A stretch of DNA of 64,000 nt from JAIXWP01 sp965247015 (GTDB lineage Bacteria > Bacteroidota > Bacteroidia > Flavobacteriales_D > Sanyastnellaceae), in NCBI GenBank assembly GCA_965247015.1, contig CBDFGG010000003.1, positions 558,001 through 622,000 on the forward strand, in the 5' to 3' direction. Under the pieces are notes generated by a model. The model was not told where the DNA came from, did not search any database, and saw nothing but the letters and a program-made list of their open reading frames with translations. Below, piece after piece: positions 19,701 through 27,884 of the stretch. Position 1 is the first letter of the stretch; every line of letters starts with the position of its first letter. The position numbers were made by a program, and so were the translations under genes.

Positions 19701-21169
19701 AAAAAGACAAGGATAAAAAAGAAGATAAATTAAGTGTGGGAGATGCAACTCTTCGATTCTTGATGATGCTTCGCAGCGTGAGCGGAACGTATACACGCAA
19801 TGAAGGTATTTTATTGCCCGGTTATAATCGCAAAACCAAGATTGTTGGATTTGACGAGTCGTTTGAGGGGCCGGGTATAGACTTCTTAGTAGGTGGTCAG
19901 GGAACAGATATTTGGGGGAATCCAAACGGTGGAAACTTTGCGTTGGAAGCAGCGGAAAATGAGTGGTTGGTACAAGCACCATTCTTGAATAACCAATATT
20001 CTCAAACCTATTCTGAGACTTGGAACTATAAGGTAAATCTTGAACCTATTCGTTATCTAAAAATTGAAATTACCGGTAATAGAACAGAAGGTCGAAATGA
20101 AAATGCATTCTTCCGTTTTGATGAAACGCTGCAGGATTATGCATTCCAATCACCAATGGAAACGGGTAATTTCAGTGCCTCTATCAATACATGGGCTACA
20201 GCATTTGTGAGAGATCAACCAGACAATGGTTGGACATCATCAACTTTCGAGACCTTCCTTCAAAACAGATTAGAGGCATCGAGTCTTTGGAACGAAGCCA
20301 CCTACGGTGAAAGCGCAGCTAATCCAAATGGTTATTACAATGGTTGGGGATCTACCAATGCGTCTGTAGTTATTCCTGCCTTCATCGCAGCATATAGCGG
20401 AAAGGAAGTAGGAGAAGTTGCATTGGATCCTTTCCAAACAAGAGCACAGCCAAACTGGCGAGTAACTTATGATGGATTGACAAAAATTGCAGCCGTTAAA
20501 AAATACTTCAAGCAATTCAACATCACTCACCAGTATAAGTCTACGATGACGACTAGTTATGTCCGTAACTTGAATTATTTGGATAATGGATCTGGGTTGC
20601 CATCAGCTGTTGACGCAAGCGAACAAGCGAATTACATTCCTCGAAATCAGATCAACACTGTCACCATTTCTGAACAATTGTCTCCGTTGATTGGATTCGA
20701 CATGACAATTAAAACAGCGAAGAGCAATGATCCTCAAGTGAAGGTGGAATTGAAGCGCGACCGCACCATAGCTCTTGGATTGAGTAACCTTCAGATCACA
20801 GAGACCAAGAGCAATAGCTTAGTTCTTGGAGTCGGTTATAAGTTGACAGAGGTAAGAAATCTATTTGGTAGAAAGAGTGCGAAGAAACTTCCATTTAAGA
20901 CACCATCTAAGACCAACATCAATCTGCGTGCAGACTTAACCATTCGTGACAACACTACGTTGATCAGAAAGATCGAAGAGCGTCAGAATCAGCCTACGGC
21001 TGGTCAGCGTCTGTTCAGTATTAAATCAAGTATCGATTATGTTGTAAATGATAAATTGAATATTCGATTCTTCTACGATCATCAGTTGAACAAGCCGAAG
21101 ATTTCGACTTCATTCCCGACGTCGAATATCAACGCCGGAATAGCATTGCGATTCACATTGAATAGCTAA
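13766..21169 (+). CDS. sprA: SprA (Sov), type IX secretion outer-membrane translocon
   Basis: At 2467 residues this is the full length expected for SprA, the 36-strand barrel through which T9SS cargo crosses the outer membrane. The start is GTG, six bases after ruvA, and opens an N-terminal hydrophobic segment (SFFVALSMLVWLSWASS). Recognisable parts include the plug-like N-terminal region (IEIRPQGSAELTFGVNIS), the repeated SprA-N modules (KSTITFNGEAAKLFPGHS, AYVDDFEGSQSVIDLRS), and barrel strands to the C-terminal GIALRFTLNS. Two low-complexity charged loops, about residues 1660-1697 (Pro/Glu/Gly-rich) and 1950-1990 (Lys/Asp-rich), interrupt the barrel. A bidirectional terminator follows. PorV, the partner that closes its lateral gate, is encoded 12 kb upstream. 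Confidence 0.97.
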   Translation: MKNNWNSVAARISFFVALSMLVWLSWASSSVYKSGIQYTARPAIADTTQKPIWPNEDNPNPSEGGNGIEVPLPDNIEYTIEYNPETGEYEVVQKIGDNIDFRPRTTMSLDEYLEFNLENNISEFWLQQQQTDAEKSKEFAPFIKVGGQGFENLFGSNEIEIRPQGSAELTFGVNISKTDNPRIPERQRRITTFDFDQKIQLNVVGNIGTKLKLMVNYNTESTFEFENQMKLEYTGDEDQIVRKIELGNVSLPLKGSLIQGSSGLFGGKIETQWGKLKNTTVFSQQKSERRNITVQGGAQTQNFSITGDNYEANRHYFLSSYWRETYDQALASLPVVNSGANITRIEVWVVNQQANTQDVRNVIAFSDLGERGSYMSSDYDIGPLFDPQELPNPDNENNRLYEIMMGNQDVLNFTNANQAITNSVANIRQGVHYERIGNARKLTTSEYTFNTRLGFISLRQALNNAEVLAVAYEYTLNGQTYQVGTLSQDGIAAPQALVLKMLKSSITAVRLTDGAPAPLWQNMMKNVYNLGAFGVSPENFRLDVFYNNPSTGIDQNFIARAPLDGQLLIQVLNLDRIDAQQMSGADGFFDFIPNAATSGGLVDAQSGRIFFPVVEPFGSHLSGKIIEGLGNTPEAAQLISQIVYQPLYDSTKTAATVQFPNLNRFKIKGQYQSASGSEISLNSLNIPQGSVSVTAGGIQLSEGVDYTVDYNLGRVRILNEGVLSSGQPINISVESNSLFNMQFKTLLASRFDYTFNENFAVGATILNLRERPITQKVNAGDEPVNNTIVGMDFNFQKEAPFLTQLVDRIPLIDTKEKSTITFNGEAAKLFPGHSRAISKVGNAYVDDFEGSQSVIDLRSLNQWFLASTPKLQNTPGGLFPEGAFEDSLIYGYNRAKLSWYVIDPLFFRISSITPSNIANDADLQSDHRMREVLESEVFPNRELPPGTPPNISTLDLTYYPSERGPYNYERPNGTSVSEGLTADGRLVAPETRWGGIQRSLTTTDFETSNIEFIQFWLMDPFNADSPNLTGGDLYFNLGNVSEDVLNDSQLSFENGYPNDNNALPILQSTWGQYPDPATFNVVNAFDNSTGNYSQQDIGIDGLNSQNEQSYFGTWLSEIQGSLNADAYTQYAQDPSADNFQYFRSSAADAASLNTLERYKNFNGYEGNADTSTPDGYPITATTIPNTEDINQDITLNTIESYFQYKVSLRPGDLGEQNIGSNYITDSFVTTKTTANGEERQIRWYQFKIPIRDWESRYGSIPDFRSIRYMRMFMKGFNEEITLRFARLELVRGEWRKYYDNLATQQEIEPNDDPETIFNIAAVNIEENGNREPVPYIVPPGIIREQDVASANLRNMNEQSLSFEVCNLQDGNARAAYRNVNFDMRQYKRLRMFAHAEGLTGPDDLKDKDLTVFVRLGSDFDQNYYEYELPMTVTPWYTNDDDEVWPEENNFDIQLEDLQQLKIERGSSASLLTEYSKMIGSARVSVKGNPNLANVTVLMIGVRNPNRRDNKFSSTDDGRAKCGIIWVNELRLSEFNEKGGWAAIARLNANLADFATVAVAGNISTPGWGTVEQRVQERQQETKLGFDANSTVQMGKFFPENWGVQLPMYLGYSETVQTPKYSPLQPDVVLADLPNVDRRLKTKSQTYTKRRSINFNEVRISPKKEEGAPKPEEGKDPGLDPGAKSPAPTGGSTKPDKDHFYDIKNFSVSYSYNELYFRDINTDWRLNKQYRGAFDYAFTNKPKEIKPFAQIPGIKTSPYLKWIKEFNFYPGIKSLGFHTEMNRTYETSRIRNNTAELTGVFSDMLITTQVQKTWNWNRTYDFKYDLTKSIKLDYSASNTALVGEPRGVIDRNNVDWYNAYRDTVLTNIQNLGQTTMFNHNVGASYKLPFDKFPLIDFMSADARYAGTFRWDRAPFTQDSLGNTIQNSRQLQLNAQANFETLYNKSKKLKEINQGKKPKDSKSKNKTDNTKKDGFGNDPDEKDKDKKEDKLSVGDATLRFLMMLRSVSGTYTRNEGILLPGYNRKTKIVGFDESFEGPGIDFLVGGQGTDIWGNPNGGNFALEAAENEWLVQAPFLNNQYSQTYSETWNYKVNLEPIRYLKIEITGNRTEGRNENAFFRFDETLQDYAFQSPMETGNFSASINTWATAFVRDQPDNGWTSSTFETFLQNRLEASSLWNEATYGESAANPNGYYNGWGSTNASVVIPAFIAAYSGKEVGEVALDPFQTRAQPNWRVTYDGLTKIAAVKKYFKQFNITHQYKSTMTTSYVRNLNYLDNGSGLPSAVDASEQANYIPRNQINTVTISEQLSPLIGFDMTIKTAKSNDPQVKVELKRDRTIALGLSNLQITETKSNSLVLGVGYKLTEVRNLFGRKSAKKLPFKTPSKTNINLRADLTIRDNTTLIRKIEERQNQPTAGQRLFSIKSSIDYVVNDKLNIRFFYDHQLNKPKISTSFPTSNINAGIALRFTLNS

Positions 21170-21172
21170 AAG

Positions 21173-21201
21173 AAAAAGGCCCCGAATGGGGCCTTTTTTA
21201 T
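21173..21201. terminator. Bidirectional terminator between sprA and the VPS10 gene
   Basis: AAAAAGGCCCC and GGGGCCTTTTT form an 11-bp stem with a GAAT loop. The A and T flanks serve both the plus-strand sprA and the minus-strand gene ending at 21214. Confidence 0.92.
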
Positions 21202-21213
21202 TTTTCCTAAAAT

Positions 21214-24200
21214 CTATTTTTCAATTTTCCATTCCATCTTTTTGGCCTTTTCGATCCAAGGTTTCCATTGTTCAGCAGTTACACGCTCTAATCTCTTTTG
21301 AATGGTGCTAAGTTTTCTCAAAGCGGCATTCTTTGCAAGTAGGAAATTAGCGCTGGTCTCTTCGACTGCGGTTCCAACATAACCAGAAAGCATATAAATA
21401 TCCGACATCAGATATTTAGAATCATCTCTAATTCCCTTCTCTCCTTCTGGTGCATAGATCATATCCTCAATTGATTGCAAATTAGTCAGCATAGAATCTG
21501 CTTCTGCAATGAGCGATTTTTTCAATGTATCTTCAACAAAGGTCCATGCGGTTTTCGCAATTTCTATGGACTTTCGCTTTGCACGAATGTCCTCGAGCAA
21601 TTGGTTGGTTGATTTAACCACATCAACGAATTCTGCATTTTGTTTTTTCGCATTTTCATACTTTGCTGGATCGAACGCAAAGCGTGGGTCGTACATCATT
21701 TTCACCTCAGAAGAATCTTTCTCTGTACCCCATGTGAATACTACTTTGTATGTTCCCGGCATCACTTCGAAACCACCGCCAGGAGGCGATTTTTTTTCTT
21801 CTCGTTTGTGACGTGATGGCCAATCGATGCCGTTTGAATCAAATCCCCATCGCACCTGGTTAAATCCAGAGTCCGGTTCGTGCATAAACCAACGCACCGT
21901 ATCCCCTTTCGAATTGAGGATGCTCACTTTCACTTCAGGTTTTTCTTTTGATTTCTCTTTCGGTAATTGAATGTAATAATTCAAGTTCGCAGAGGTTGGC
22001 TTATCATCACCTTCATATTTTGCATCTGCTGGGAAGCGCTGCCCTCGCGGTCTTTCCTTAAACACTTGATAGGCATCTGGACTATCCACCGCTATGAGTT
22101 TTTTACTGCTCCAATCTTTTTGATTCATTGCGAGATCTCGCAGTGGACGCAGATCATCGATTACATAAGCTGCACGACCGAATGTTCCGATAATCAAATC
22201 ACCTTCACGTGGATGTATTTTCAAATCTTGGGTAGCGACACTCGGATAATTTTTCGCCCATTTCGTCCATGACTTGCCGTAATCAATGCTAACATACAAA
22301 CCGTGTTCTGTTCCAAGGAAAAGAAGTCCAGCAACAATTGGATCTTGCACCACACTCAAACAATGACCTTGCACAGATTTTTCATTTACAAGATTCTTCC
22401 ATGTCTTTCCGAAATCAGTTGTATGGAATAAGTAAGGCTTCCAGTCATTCTGACGATAATTATTTACCACCACAAAAGCCTCTCCTTCCGATCTATTTCC
22501 AGCTACAATGGAGGGCACCCAACCATTCTTTGGAAAGCCTGGAATAGTTGCAGTCACATTGGTCCAAGACTTTCCATGATCCTTGGTCAATTGTACATTT
22601 CCATCATCAGTTCCTACCCATATCACTTGGTTATTTACCTCACTAGGAGTGATGGATAGAATAGTACAATAGTTCTCCGCGCTGGTAGCATCAATGGTTA
22701 ATCCTCCGCTTTCACTTCCCTTTTGGCGTGACGCATCATTGGTAGTCAAATCCGTCGAGATCTTTTCCCAAGACATTCCATTATCCTTTGAGTAATGTAA
22801 AAACTGAGAGCCATAATAAAGTCCTTTTTTATTTACGGCAATACCAGCATTCCAGTTAAAGCGCAGTTTTATGGTATCCTCTGCCACAGGCTTGATGTAA
22901 GTGCTATAGCCTGTTTCGCTATCGATGTAATAAAGTTCACCACCTTGATACATGGCATAGAGGTATCTTGAATTTGCTGGGTTTGGAACCACGTCAAATC
23001 CATCTCCGAAGAGAACTTCTTTCCAATCTGCATCTATAATTCCCTCCTCATGCCAGGTATAGCCTACACCTTTCCATGAGCCATTATCTTGCATTCCACC
23101 ATAAACATGGTAAGGTATATCCATGTCGTAGTGAATGTGATAGAATTGACCGAGCGGGAGATTATTTACAAATCTCCAATTACGGCCACCATCGTGCGAA
23201 ATATTCATTCCACCATCATTTCCTTCCAACATAAATTTAGCGTTGCTCTTGCTCCACCAAAATGCGTGGTGATCAGGGTGCACGCCCCAATAAGGAAGTA
23301 AGGTTGACCAATTCTTTCCACCATCGATACTTTCAGTGACGGTACTATGGAGATAGATCAAATGATTTTCATTAGAAGGGTCCACGTAAAATTCATGATA
23401 ATAGAACGGACGATCATCAACACCTTCTGTGGTGACTAACTGCCAATTAAAACCACCGTCGGTTGATTTATAGAGACCCGTCTTTGCACATTCAATCATT
23501 GCGTACACTACTTGAGGATTGCTTGGTGCAATTGCAATTCCGATACGACCGAGTGGTCCTTCGGGCAGCCCTTCTTTTTCTCCGAGAAGCCTCCAAGTCT
23601 TTCCGCTATCAGTTGTTCTGTAAAGCCCACTACCCTTTCCACCGCTTTTAAAAAACCATGGTTGGCGTTGGTATTGCCACATCGCAGCAAATAGTTTGTT
23701 TGGATTTGATGGATCCATCACAAGATCAGCACAACCCACAGAGTCATTTACGAAGAGACTTTTCGTCCATGTATCTCCGCCGTCCGTTGTTTTGTACACT
23801 CCTCGATCAGGAGTTGGTCCCCAAGGAGAACCGCCCGCGCCGGCAAAGACTACGTTGCTATTTTTATTATCTACACAAATGCGATGGATAATTCGTGTTT
23901 GATCTAGGCCTTTGAGCGTCCAAGATTTTCCACCATCCATGCTTTTATAAATTCCTTTTCCACTGGTTTGCGAATTTCTCGGATTGCCTTCTCCTGTTCC
24001 CACCCAAATGATATCACTCGTTTGTGGGTCGATTTTCACAGCACCAATTCCGATGACCGCTTCTTCATCGAAGATAGGTTCCCAGGTAAGACCACCGCTA
24101 TAGCTTTTCCATAAACCACCACTTGCTGCACCGGCAAGGATATAGCCAGATGGTGTATCTACCGCGTCAATTGCGGTAACACGTCCGCTTGTAGTTGCCG

Positions 24201-24312
24201 GTCCAATAGAGCGCACATTCATGTTTTCCAGAAGATGCGTTGGCAGATTAGATTGCGCTATGCTCCAAACACTAGAACAGGCAAATAGAAATAGACAAAG
24301 ATTTTTTTTCAT
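21214..24312 (-). CDS. VPS10/sortilin-like BNR-propeller secreted protein
   Basis: This protein of about 1032 residues has a signal peptide (LCLFLFACSSVWSIA, then Gln). Met codons at 24318 and 24312 are both possible; I use the second because it begins the usual MKKN. It is built from many BNR/Asp-box repeats of the S-x-D-x-G-x-x-W type, for example SMDGGKSWTLKG, TTDGGDTWTKS, SIDYGKSWTKW and STDGGFNWQLV, spread over residues 60-700 and giving one or two beta-propellers. The last 250 residues contain a FlgD-like strand region and a helical tail. Relatives are annotated as glycosyl hydrolases or sortilin-like proteins, but I see no catalytic residues I can name. No sorting domain is evident at the end. 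Confidence 0.82.
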   Translation of the reverse strand: MKKNLCLFLFACSSVWSIAQSNLPTHLLENMNVRSIGPATTSGRVTAIDAVDTPSGYILAGAASGGLWKSYSGGLTWEPIFDEEAVIGIGAVKIDPQTSDIIWVGTGEGNPRNSQTSGKGIYKSMDGGKSWTLKGLDQTRIIHRICVDNKNSNVVFAGAGGSPWGPTPDRGVYKTTDGGDTWTKSLFVNDSVGCADLVMDPSNPNKLFAAMWQYQRQPWFFKSGGKGSGLYRTTDSGKTWRLLGEKEGLPEGPLGRIGIAIAPSNPQVVYAMIECAKTGLYKSTDGGFNWQLVTTEGVDDRPFYYHEFYVDPSNENHLIYLHSTVTESIDGGKNWSTLLPYWGVHPDHHAFWWSKSNAKFMLEGNDGGMNISHDGGRNWRFVNNLPLGQFYHIHYDMDIPYHVYGGMQDNGSWKGVGYTWHEEGIIDADWKEVLFGDGFDVVPNPANSRYLYAMYQGGELYYIDSETGYSTYIKPVAEDTIKLRFNWNAGIAVNKKGLYYGSQFLHYSKDNGMSWEKISTDLTTNDASRQKGSESGGLTIDATSAENYCTILSITPSEVNNQVIWVGTDDGNVQLTKDHGKSWTNVTATIPGFPKNGWVPSIVAGNRSEGEAFVVVNNYRQNDWKPYLFHTTDFGKTWKNLVNEKSVQGHCLSVVQDPIVAGLLFLGTEHGLYVSIDYGKSWTKWAKNYPSVATQDLKIHPREGDLIIGTFGRAAYVIDDLRPLRDLAMNQKDWSSKKLIAVDSPDAYQVFKERPRGQRFPADAKYEGDDKPTSANLNYYIQLPKEKSKEKPEVKVSILNSKGDTVRWFMHEPDSGFNQVRWGFDSNGIDWPSRHKREEKKSPPGGGFEVMPGTYKVVFTWGTEKDSSEVKMMYDPRFAFDPAKYENAKKQNAEFVDVVKSTNQLLEDIRAKRKSIEIAKTAWTFVEDTLKKSLIAEADSMLTNLQSIEDMIYAPEGEKGIRDDSKYLMSDIYMLSGYVGTAVEETSANFLLAKNAALRKLSTIQKRLERVTAEQWKPWIEKAKKMEWKIEK

Positions 24313-24329
24313 AAGCATTACAGAATAAT

Positions 24330-24337
24330 CAAATGTA
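24330..24337 (-). promoter_or_regulatory. -7 box (TACATTTG) for the VPS10-like gene
   Basis: The minus-strand octamer TACATTTG is a full match to TAnnTTTG and ends 11-17 bases before the two possible start codons. A TTG lies 15 bases upstream, which is slightly short. It is back to back with the plus-strand box at 24356. Confidence 0.5.
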
Positions 24338-24355
24338 AACTATAACTATTATCAA

Positions 24356-24363
24356 TAGATTTG
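24356..24363 (+). promoter_or_regulatory. -7 box (TAGATTTG) for the wcaF-like/GT2 operon
   Basis: TAGATTTG is a full match to TAnnTTTG. It lies 57 bases before the GTG of the acetyltransferase gene, giving a leader of about 50 bases. I see no -33 element. Confidence 0.45.
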
Positions 24364-24420
24364 CATCATACGAAACGATGTAAACCTTACACTTGCGGTA
24401 ATTATTAGTGCTAATCGGTA

Positions 24421-24969
24421 GTGAGCAAAACCCAACTAAATACTTTCAACAACGACTGGTATCATCCGGGCAGTGCCGTAAAGCGTGTGCTATGGTATAT
24501 GACCTCGCTCGTTTTCTTTGAAAGCGGCTTTCCTTTGAATGGTTTTAAAGTGATGCTTCTAAAATTATTCGGCGCATCGATTGGAACGGGCGTGGTGGTT
24601 AAACCACATGTGAAAATAAAATATCCTTGGAAACTTGAAGTGGGAGACTATACATGGATTGGAGAAAAAGTTTGGATCGATAATTTGGCGGATGTAAAAA
24701 TTGGAGCGCACTGTTGTCTATCACAAGGATCATTTCTATTGACAGGAAATCACAACTATAAAAAATCTAGTTTTGATCTTATTATCGGAAATATCACGCT
24801 AGAAGACGGTGCATGGGTCGGTGCTAAAAGCACGGTATGTCCTGGTGTTGTCATGCATTCGCATGCATTACTTACTGTTGGTAGCATTGCTACAAAATCC
24901 CTTGAGGCATTTGGCATTTACACTGGCAATCCAGCAGTAAAAGTGAAGGAAAGAATAATCTCTGCATGA
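24421..24969 (+). CDS. WcaF-like polysaccharide O-acetyltransferase
   Basis: This 182-residue protein is a left-handed beta-helix acetyltransferase of the WcaF type. The N-terminal segment FNNDWYHPGSAVKRVLWYM is diagnostic for that subgroup. Hexapeptide-repeat turns (IGEKVWIDNLADVKIGAHCCLSQG, and later EDGAWVGAKSTVCPGVV) occupy residues 65-165, and the catalytic histidine is probably in TGNHNY. It would transfer acetyl from acetyl-CoA to a sugar during exopolysaccharide synthesis in the cytoplasm. The start is GTG. Its TGA overlaps the next gene's ATG, and that gene is a GT2 glycosyltransferase, which supports a role in polysaccharide synthesis. No full polysaccharide locus is present. Confidence 0.87.
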   Translation: MSKTQLNTFNNDWYHPGSAVKRVLWYMTSLVFFESGFPLNGFKVMLLKLFGASIGTGVVVKPHVKIKYPWKLEVGDYTWIGEKVWIDNLADVKIGAHCCLSQGSFLLTGNHNYKKSSFDLIIGNITLEDGAWVGAKSTVCPGVVMHSHALLTVGSIATKSLEAFGIYTGNPAVKVKERIISA

Positions 24970-25724
24970 TGAAAAAAATTAGCATCATCACCATTTGTTA
25001 CAACAGTGCAGAGACGATCAGAGACACCATCGAATCGGTGGTTTCACAAGACTACTCCAATGTTGAATACATCATTATTGATGGGGCTTCAAAGGATGCG
25101 ACGATGGACATTGTGAATGAGTATCGCGATCGAATTTCTATTGTCATTTCAGAAAAAGATAAAGGCATTTACGATGCGATGAATAAAGGTGTGCACGCTG
25201 CGACGGGCGACATCATTGGCATTCTCAACTCAGACGATGTATATGCAGATAAAAATGTGATATCGGATATTGTCAAAATATTCGATGCATCAGATGTGGA
25301 TGGAGTGTACGCCGATTTACAATATGTAAAACGAGACGCGCTTGATCAGGTCACGCGCTATTGGAAGTCGGGGGCGTACAGAGAAGGTCTATTCATGCGT
25401 GGATGGATGCCTCCACACCCCACTTTCTTTGTTCGAAAAGAAGTGTATCAGCAATATGGAGGATATTCTTTAGAATTGAAAAGTGCCGCGGATTATGAGT
25501 TTATGCTTCGCTTGATTCATAAGCACAAAATCAAAGTTGGATATTTGCCCAGAGTGATTACCAATATGCGCGTAGGAGGAACAAGTAATGTGACATTGAA
25601 AAATAGATGGCGCGCCAATAGAGAAGATAAGCGCGCCTGGGAAATGAATGGGTTGAAGCCTCGTTTCTACACCTTAGCGCTGAAGCCTATTTCCAAGATA
25701 TTTCAATTTATAGGTAAAAAATAA
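24966..25724 (+). CDS. Family 2 glycosyltransferase (WcaE-like)
   Basis: This 252-residue GT-A enzyme starts with ISIITICYNSAETIRDTIES, then YIIIDGASKDAT and the metal-binding ILNSDDVYAD (DxD-like) near residue 92. The acceptor-side motif SAADYEFMLRL around residue 176 contains the usual D-x-E/D general base region. The EKDKGIYDAMNKG segment is typical of the WcaE-like subgroup. It would add one sugar to a lipid-linked oligosaccharide. The sugar cannot be told from sequence. It is translationally coupled to the WcaF-like gene by an ATGATG overlap and followed by a terminator. Confidence 0.9.
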   Translation: MMKKISIITICYNSAETIRDTIESVVSQDYSNVEYIIIDGASKDATMDIVNEYRDRISIVISEKDKGIYDAMNKGVHAATGDIIGILNSDDVYADKNVISDIVKIFDASDVDGVYADLQYVKRDALDQVTRYWKSGAYREGLFMRGWMPPHPTFFVRKEVYQQYGGYSLELKSAADYEFMLRLIHKHKIKVGYLPRVITNMRVGGTSNVTLKNRWRANREDKRAWEMNGLKPRFYTLALKPISKIFQFIGKK

Positions 25725-25750
25725 AAGCCTCTTCGATTGAAGAGGCTTTT
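25723..25750. terminator. Bidirectional terminator between GT2 and DUF6089 genes
   Basis: Twelve-base arms AAAAGCCTCTTC-type and GAAGAGGCTTTT pair around a GATT loop. It serves the plus-strand GT2 gene and the minus-strand gene ending at 25775. Confidence 0.92.
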
Positions 25751-25774
25751 TAATATGATGGAATTCTTTATTTC

Positions 25775-26743
25775 TTAGAACTTCGCTTTTGATCTTCTCA
25801 CACCAGCTCTGTTTTTCAAGTAGCTGTATTTTGATTTGTAGAAATTACTTCTACCGCGAATCACTTTACCTACTGTGAACTGTGCTGTAAGATAGCTATC
25901 GTTGTTTGTAGGATCGCCACGTTTTGAACGCTGGTTTTCGTCGTAATATCTAAAGTCATTGACACTCACTTTTGGATCATCAGGTGCGCTATTTGCGTTG
26001 ATGTCGTTTACGAGAGACTGGTAAGTTTGACTGTAGAATTCTAGAGCCAACGGATCTTCAGTATTCGGCAATGCAAATGTGGTTGAGATATCATCTAGAT
26101 AATCTGTGAAGGTGGTTCTCCAGCTGAACTCCCATCCCACTCTCCACTGTTTGTTGAATGTGAAATAGAATCCCATACCTGCTGGGATTGCCAAACCGAA
26201 TGCAGAATATTTTTCTTCTTGGCCTTCAGTTCTCCAATCGCGGAGATCAAACCAAAATCCATCGTATTGAAGTACGCCTTCTTTGTAGATCTGGCCTTGC
26301 GGATTATGATAATAACCAGCAACACCTCCGAATAAATACATTTTAAAATCTGGGTTGTAGTAACCTCTGTTTCCAACGTCGTTATCGTACCACACCGTCA
26401 ATTCTGCACGAACACCCAATTCGATGATATTGTTACGGAAGTTCATGTTACGTCCGCGACGTGCAGGATTGGTAGTAAGATTATCTCTATCTGTAATTCT
26501 GATGAAGTCTGTATTTGCAGCAACAGCAAGTCTTTTCGAAAACTTGTATCGGCCATAGGCACCGGCAGCGTAACGTGTAGAAAGTAAGTGCATATCCCAC
26601 ACAAAATCGCGGCGGGTCAATTGCTTTCCACCGATATCTCCGAGGTAATTAGCTGCGCCCACCTTGACCCCATAATCCCAACTATATTGGGCTTGTGAGC
26701 TGATGCTTGCAAGCAAAGCGAGTATGAGTAGATATTTTTTCAT
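25775..26743 (-). CDS. DUF6089 outer-membrane beta-barrel protein
   Basis: This 322-residue protein has a signal peptide (KKYLLILALLASISSQA, then Gln). The mature N-terminus WDYGVKVGAANYLGDIGG, followed by an aromatic barrel with NIIELGVRAELTVW and MYLFGGVAGYYHNP, matches the DUF6089 family of Bacteroidota. The last 25 residues are rich in Lys and Arg, and so differ from a classical terminal barrel strand. Family members are presumed outer-membrane proteins with no known function. An MRM start six bases earlier is also possible. A promoter with the TATCTTAG box lies upstream. Confidence 0.82.
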   Translation of the reverse strand: MKKYLLILALLASISSQAQYSWDYGVKVGAANYLGDIGGKQLTRRDFVWDMHLLSTRYAAGAYGRYKFSKRLAVAANTDFIRITDRDNLTTNPARRGRNMNFRNNIIELGVRAELTVWYDNDVGNRGYYNPDFKMYLFGGVAGYYHNPQGQIYKEGVLQYDGFWFDLRDWRTEGQEEKYSAFGLAIPAGMGFYFTFNKQWRVGWEFSWRTTFTDYLDDISTTFALPNTEDPLALEFYSQTYQSLVNDINANSAPDDPKVSVNDFRYYDENQRSKRGDPTNNDSYLTAQFTVGKVIRGRSNFYKSKYSYLKNRAGVRRSKAKF

Positions 26744-26780
26744 TCGCAACGAGTTCTCTTTAAGGCTCTAAAACAATGCG

Positions 26781-26812
26781 CTAAGATAGATTTTCGCCTT
26801 GTTCTAACCAAA
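26781..26812 (-). promoter_or_regulatory. Promoter TTTG-N20-TATCTTAG for the DUF6089 gene
   Basis: On the minus strand TTTG (26812-26809) and TATCTTAG (26788-26781) are 20 bases apart. The box is the same octamer as before the T9SS thioredoxin-fold gene, one base off consensus. Confidence 0.55.
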
Positions 26813-26873
26813 TCTAATTTTACGATGGAAAAATTAATAGGTTTTCGCTTCTTTGCAAAAAAATTGGTACGCC

Positions 26874-27827
26874 ATGAAAAACAGCGTTTGTACACTTTTC
26901 GGAATAGAATATCCCATCATTCAAGCGGGTATGATTTGGTGCAGTGGTTGGGAACTCGCGTCTGCTGTTAGCAATGCCGGCGGTCTCGGTATTTTGGGCG
27001 CTGGCTCGATGTATCCAGAGGTACTAAGCGATCAAATCTTGAAATGTCAAGCAGCAACTTCCAAGCCTTTCGGAGTGAATCTTCCCCTGCTCTATCCCGA
27101 TATAGAGAAGCATGTTCAAACGATAATTGAGCTGAAGGTACCAATAGTATTTACCTCAGCCGGCAATCCGAAAACGTGGACCGAAACTTTCAAGAAAGCG
27201 GGAATCACCGTGGTGCATGTGGTTTCCAGCAGCAAGTTTGCAAAAAAATCTGAAGATGCAGGAGTGGATGCTCTAGTTGCTGAAGGTTTTGAGGCCGGCG
27301 GACACAATGGTCGCGAAGAGACAACCACCCTTTGCTTGATACCAGCTGTGTGCGAGGCAGTATCGATTCCAGTTATTGCGGCAGGCGGAATTGGATCTGG
27401 GAAAGCAATGCTTGCAGCCATGGTACTTGGTGCAGATGGTGTGCAAATCGGCTCGCGATTCGTTGCCACGCCTGAATCCAGCGCCCACCAAGCCTTTAAG
27501 CAACGCGTGATTGAGGCTAATGAAGGAGATACTTTGCTTACCCTGAAAGAATTGACACCCGTGAGACTTCTTCGCAATGAATTTTTCAATCAAGTGATGG
27601 AAGCTTACGCTCGCGATGCGAGCAGTGAAGAATTAAACGAAATCTTAGGTCGCGGCAGAGCTAAAAAAGGCATGTATGAAGGAGACATGGTCAATGGTGA
27701 ATTAGAAATTGGCCAAGTGTCATCGACTATCAAGGAAATCAAGCCAGCTGCAGAAATCGTAAAAGAAATCATCGACGAATACAGACAACTCCTTCAAGTT
27801 GAATCGCTAAATCGACTTCAATTTTAG
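26874..27827 (+). CDS. Nitronate monooxygenase-like FMN enzyme
   Basis: This 317-residue TIM-barrel flavoprotein belongs to the 2-nitropropane dioxygenase/NMO family, which also includes FabK enoyl-ACP reductases. It has YPIIQAGMIWCSGWELASAV at the start, NAGGLGILGAG near residue 40, EGFEAGGHNG with the conserved histidine near residue 145, and phosphate-binding IAAGGIGSGKAM and GADGVQIGSRF in the second half. FabK and NMO cannot be separated safely by eye. I begin at the ATG at 26874; an upstream TTG at 26853 would add seven unlikely residues. It stands alone between a DUF6089 gene and a CHU_C gene. Confidence 0.85.
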   Translation: MKNSVCTLFGIEYPIIQAGMIWCSGWELASAVSNAGGLGILGAGSMYPEVLSDQILKCQAATSKPFGVNLPLLYPDIEKHVQTIIELKVPIVFTSAGNPKTWTETFKKAGITVVHVVSSSKFAKKSEDAGVDALVAEGFEAGGHNGREETTTLCLIPAVCEAVSIPVIAAGGIGSGKAMLAAMVLGADGVQIGSRFVATPESSAHQAFKQRVIEANEGDTLLTLKELTPVRLLRNEFFNQVMEAYARDASSEELNEILGRGRAKKGMYEGDMVNGELEIGQVSSTIKEIKPAAEIVKEIIDEYRQLLQVESLNRLQF

Positions 27828-27884
27828 TTGCACCATGCAACCTTTTAGTACTAAAGAACGTGAAATATAAAGAGTCACGTTCCG

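Noticed and set aside
27116..27589. 157-residue minus-strand open frame inside the nitronate monooxygenase-like gene
   Set aside because: It is antisense to conserved TIM-barrel motifs and shows no domain or signal of its own.
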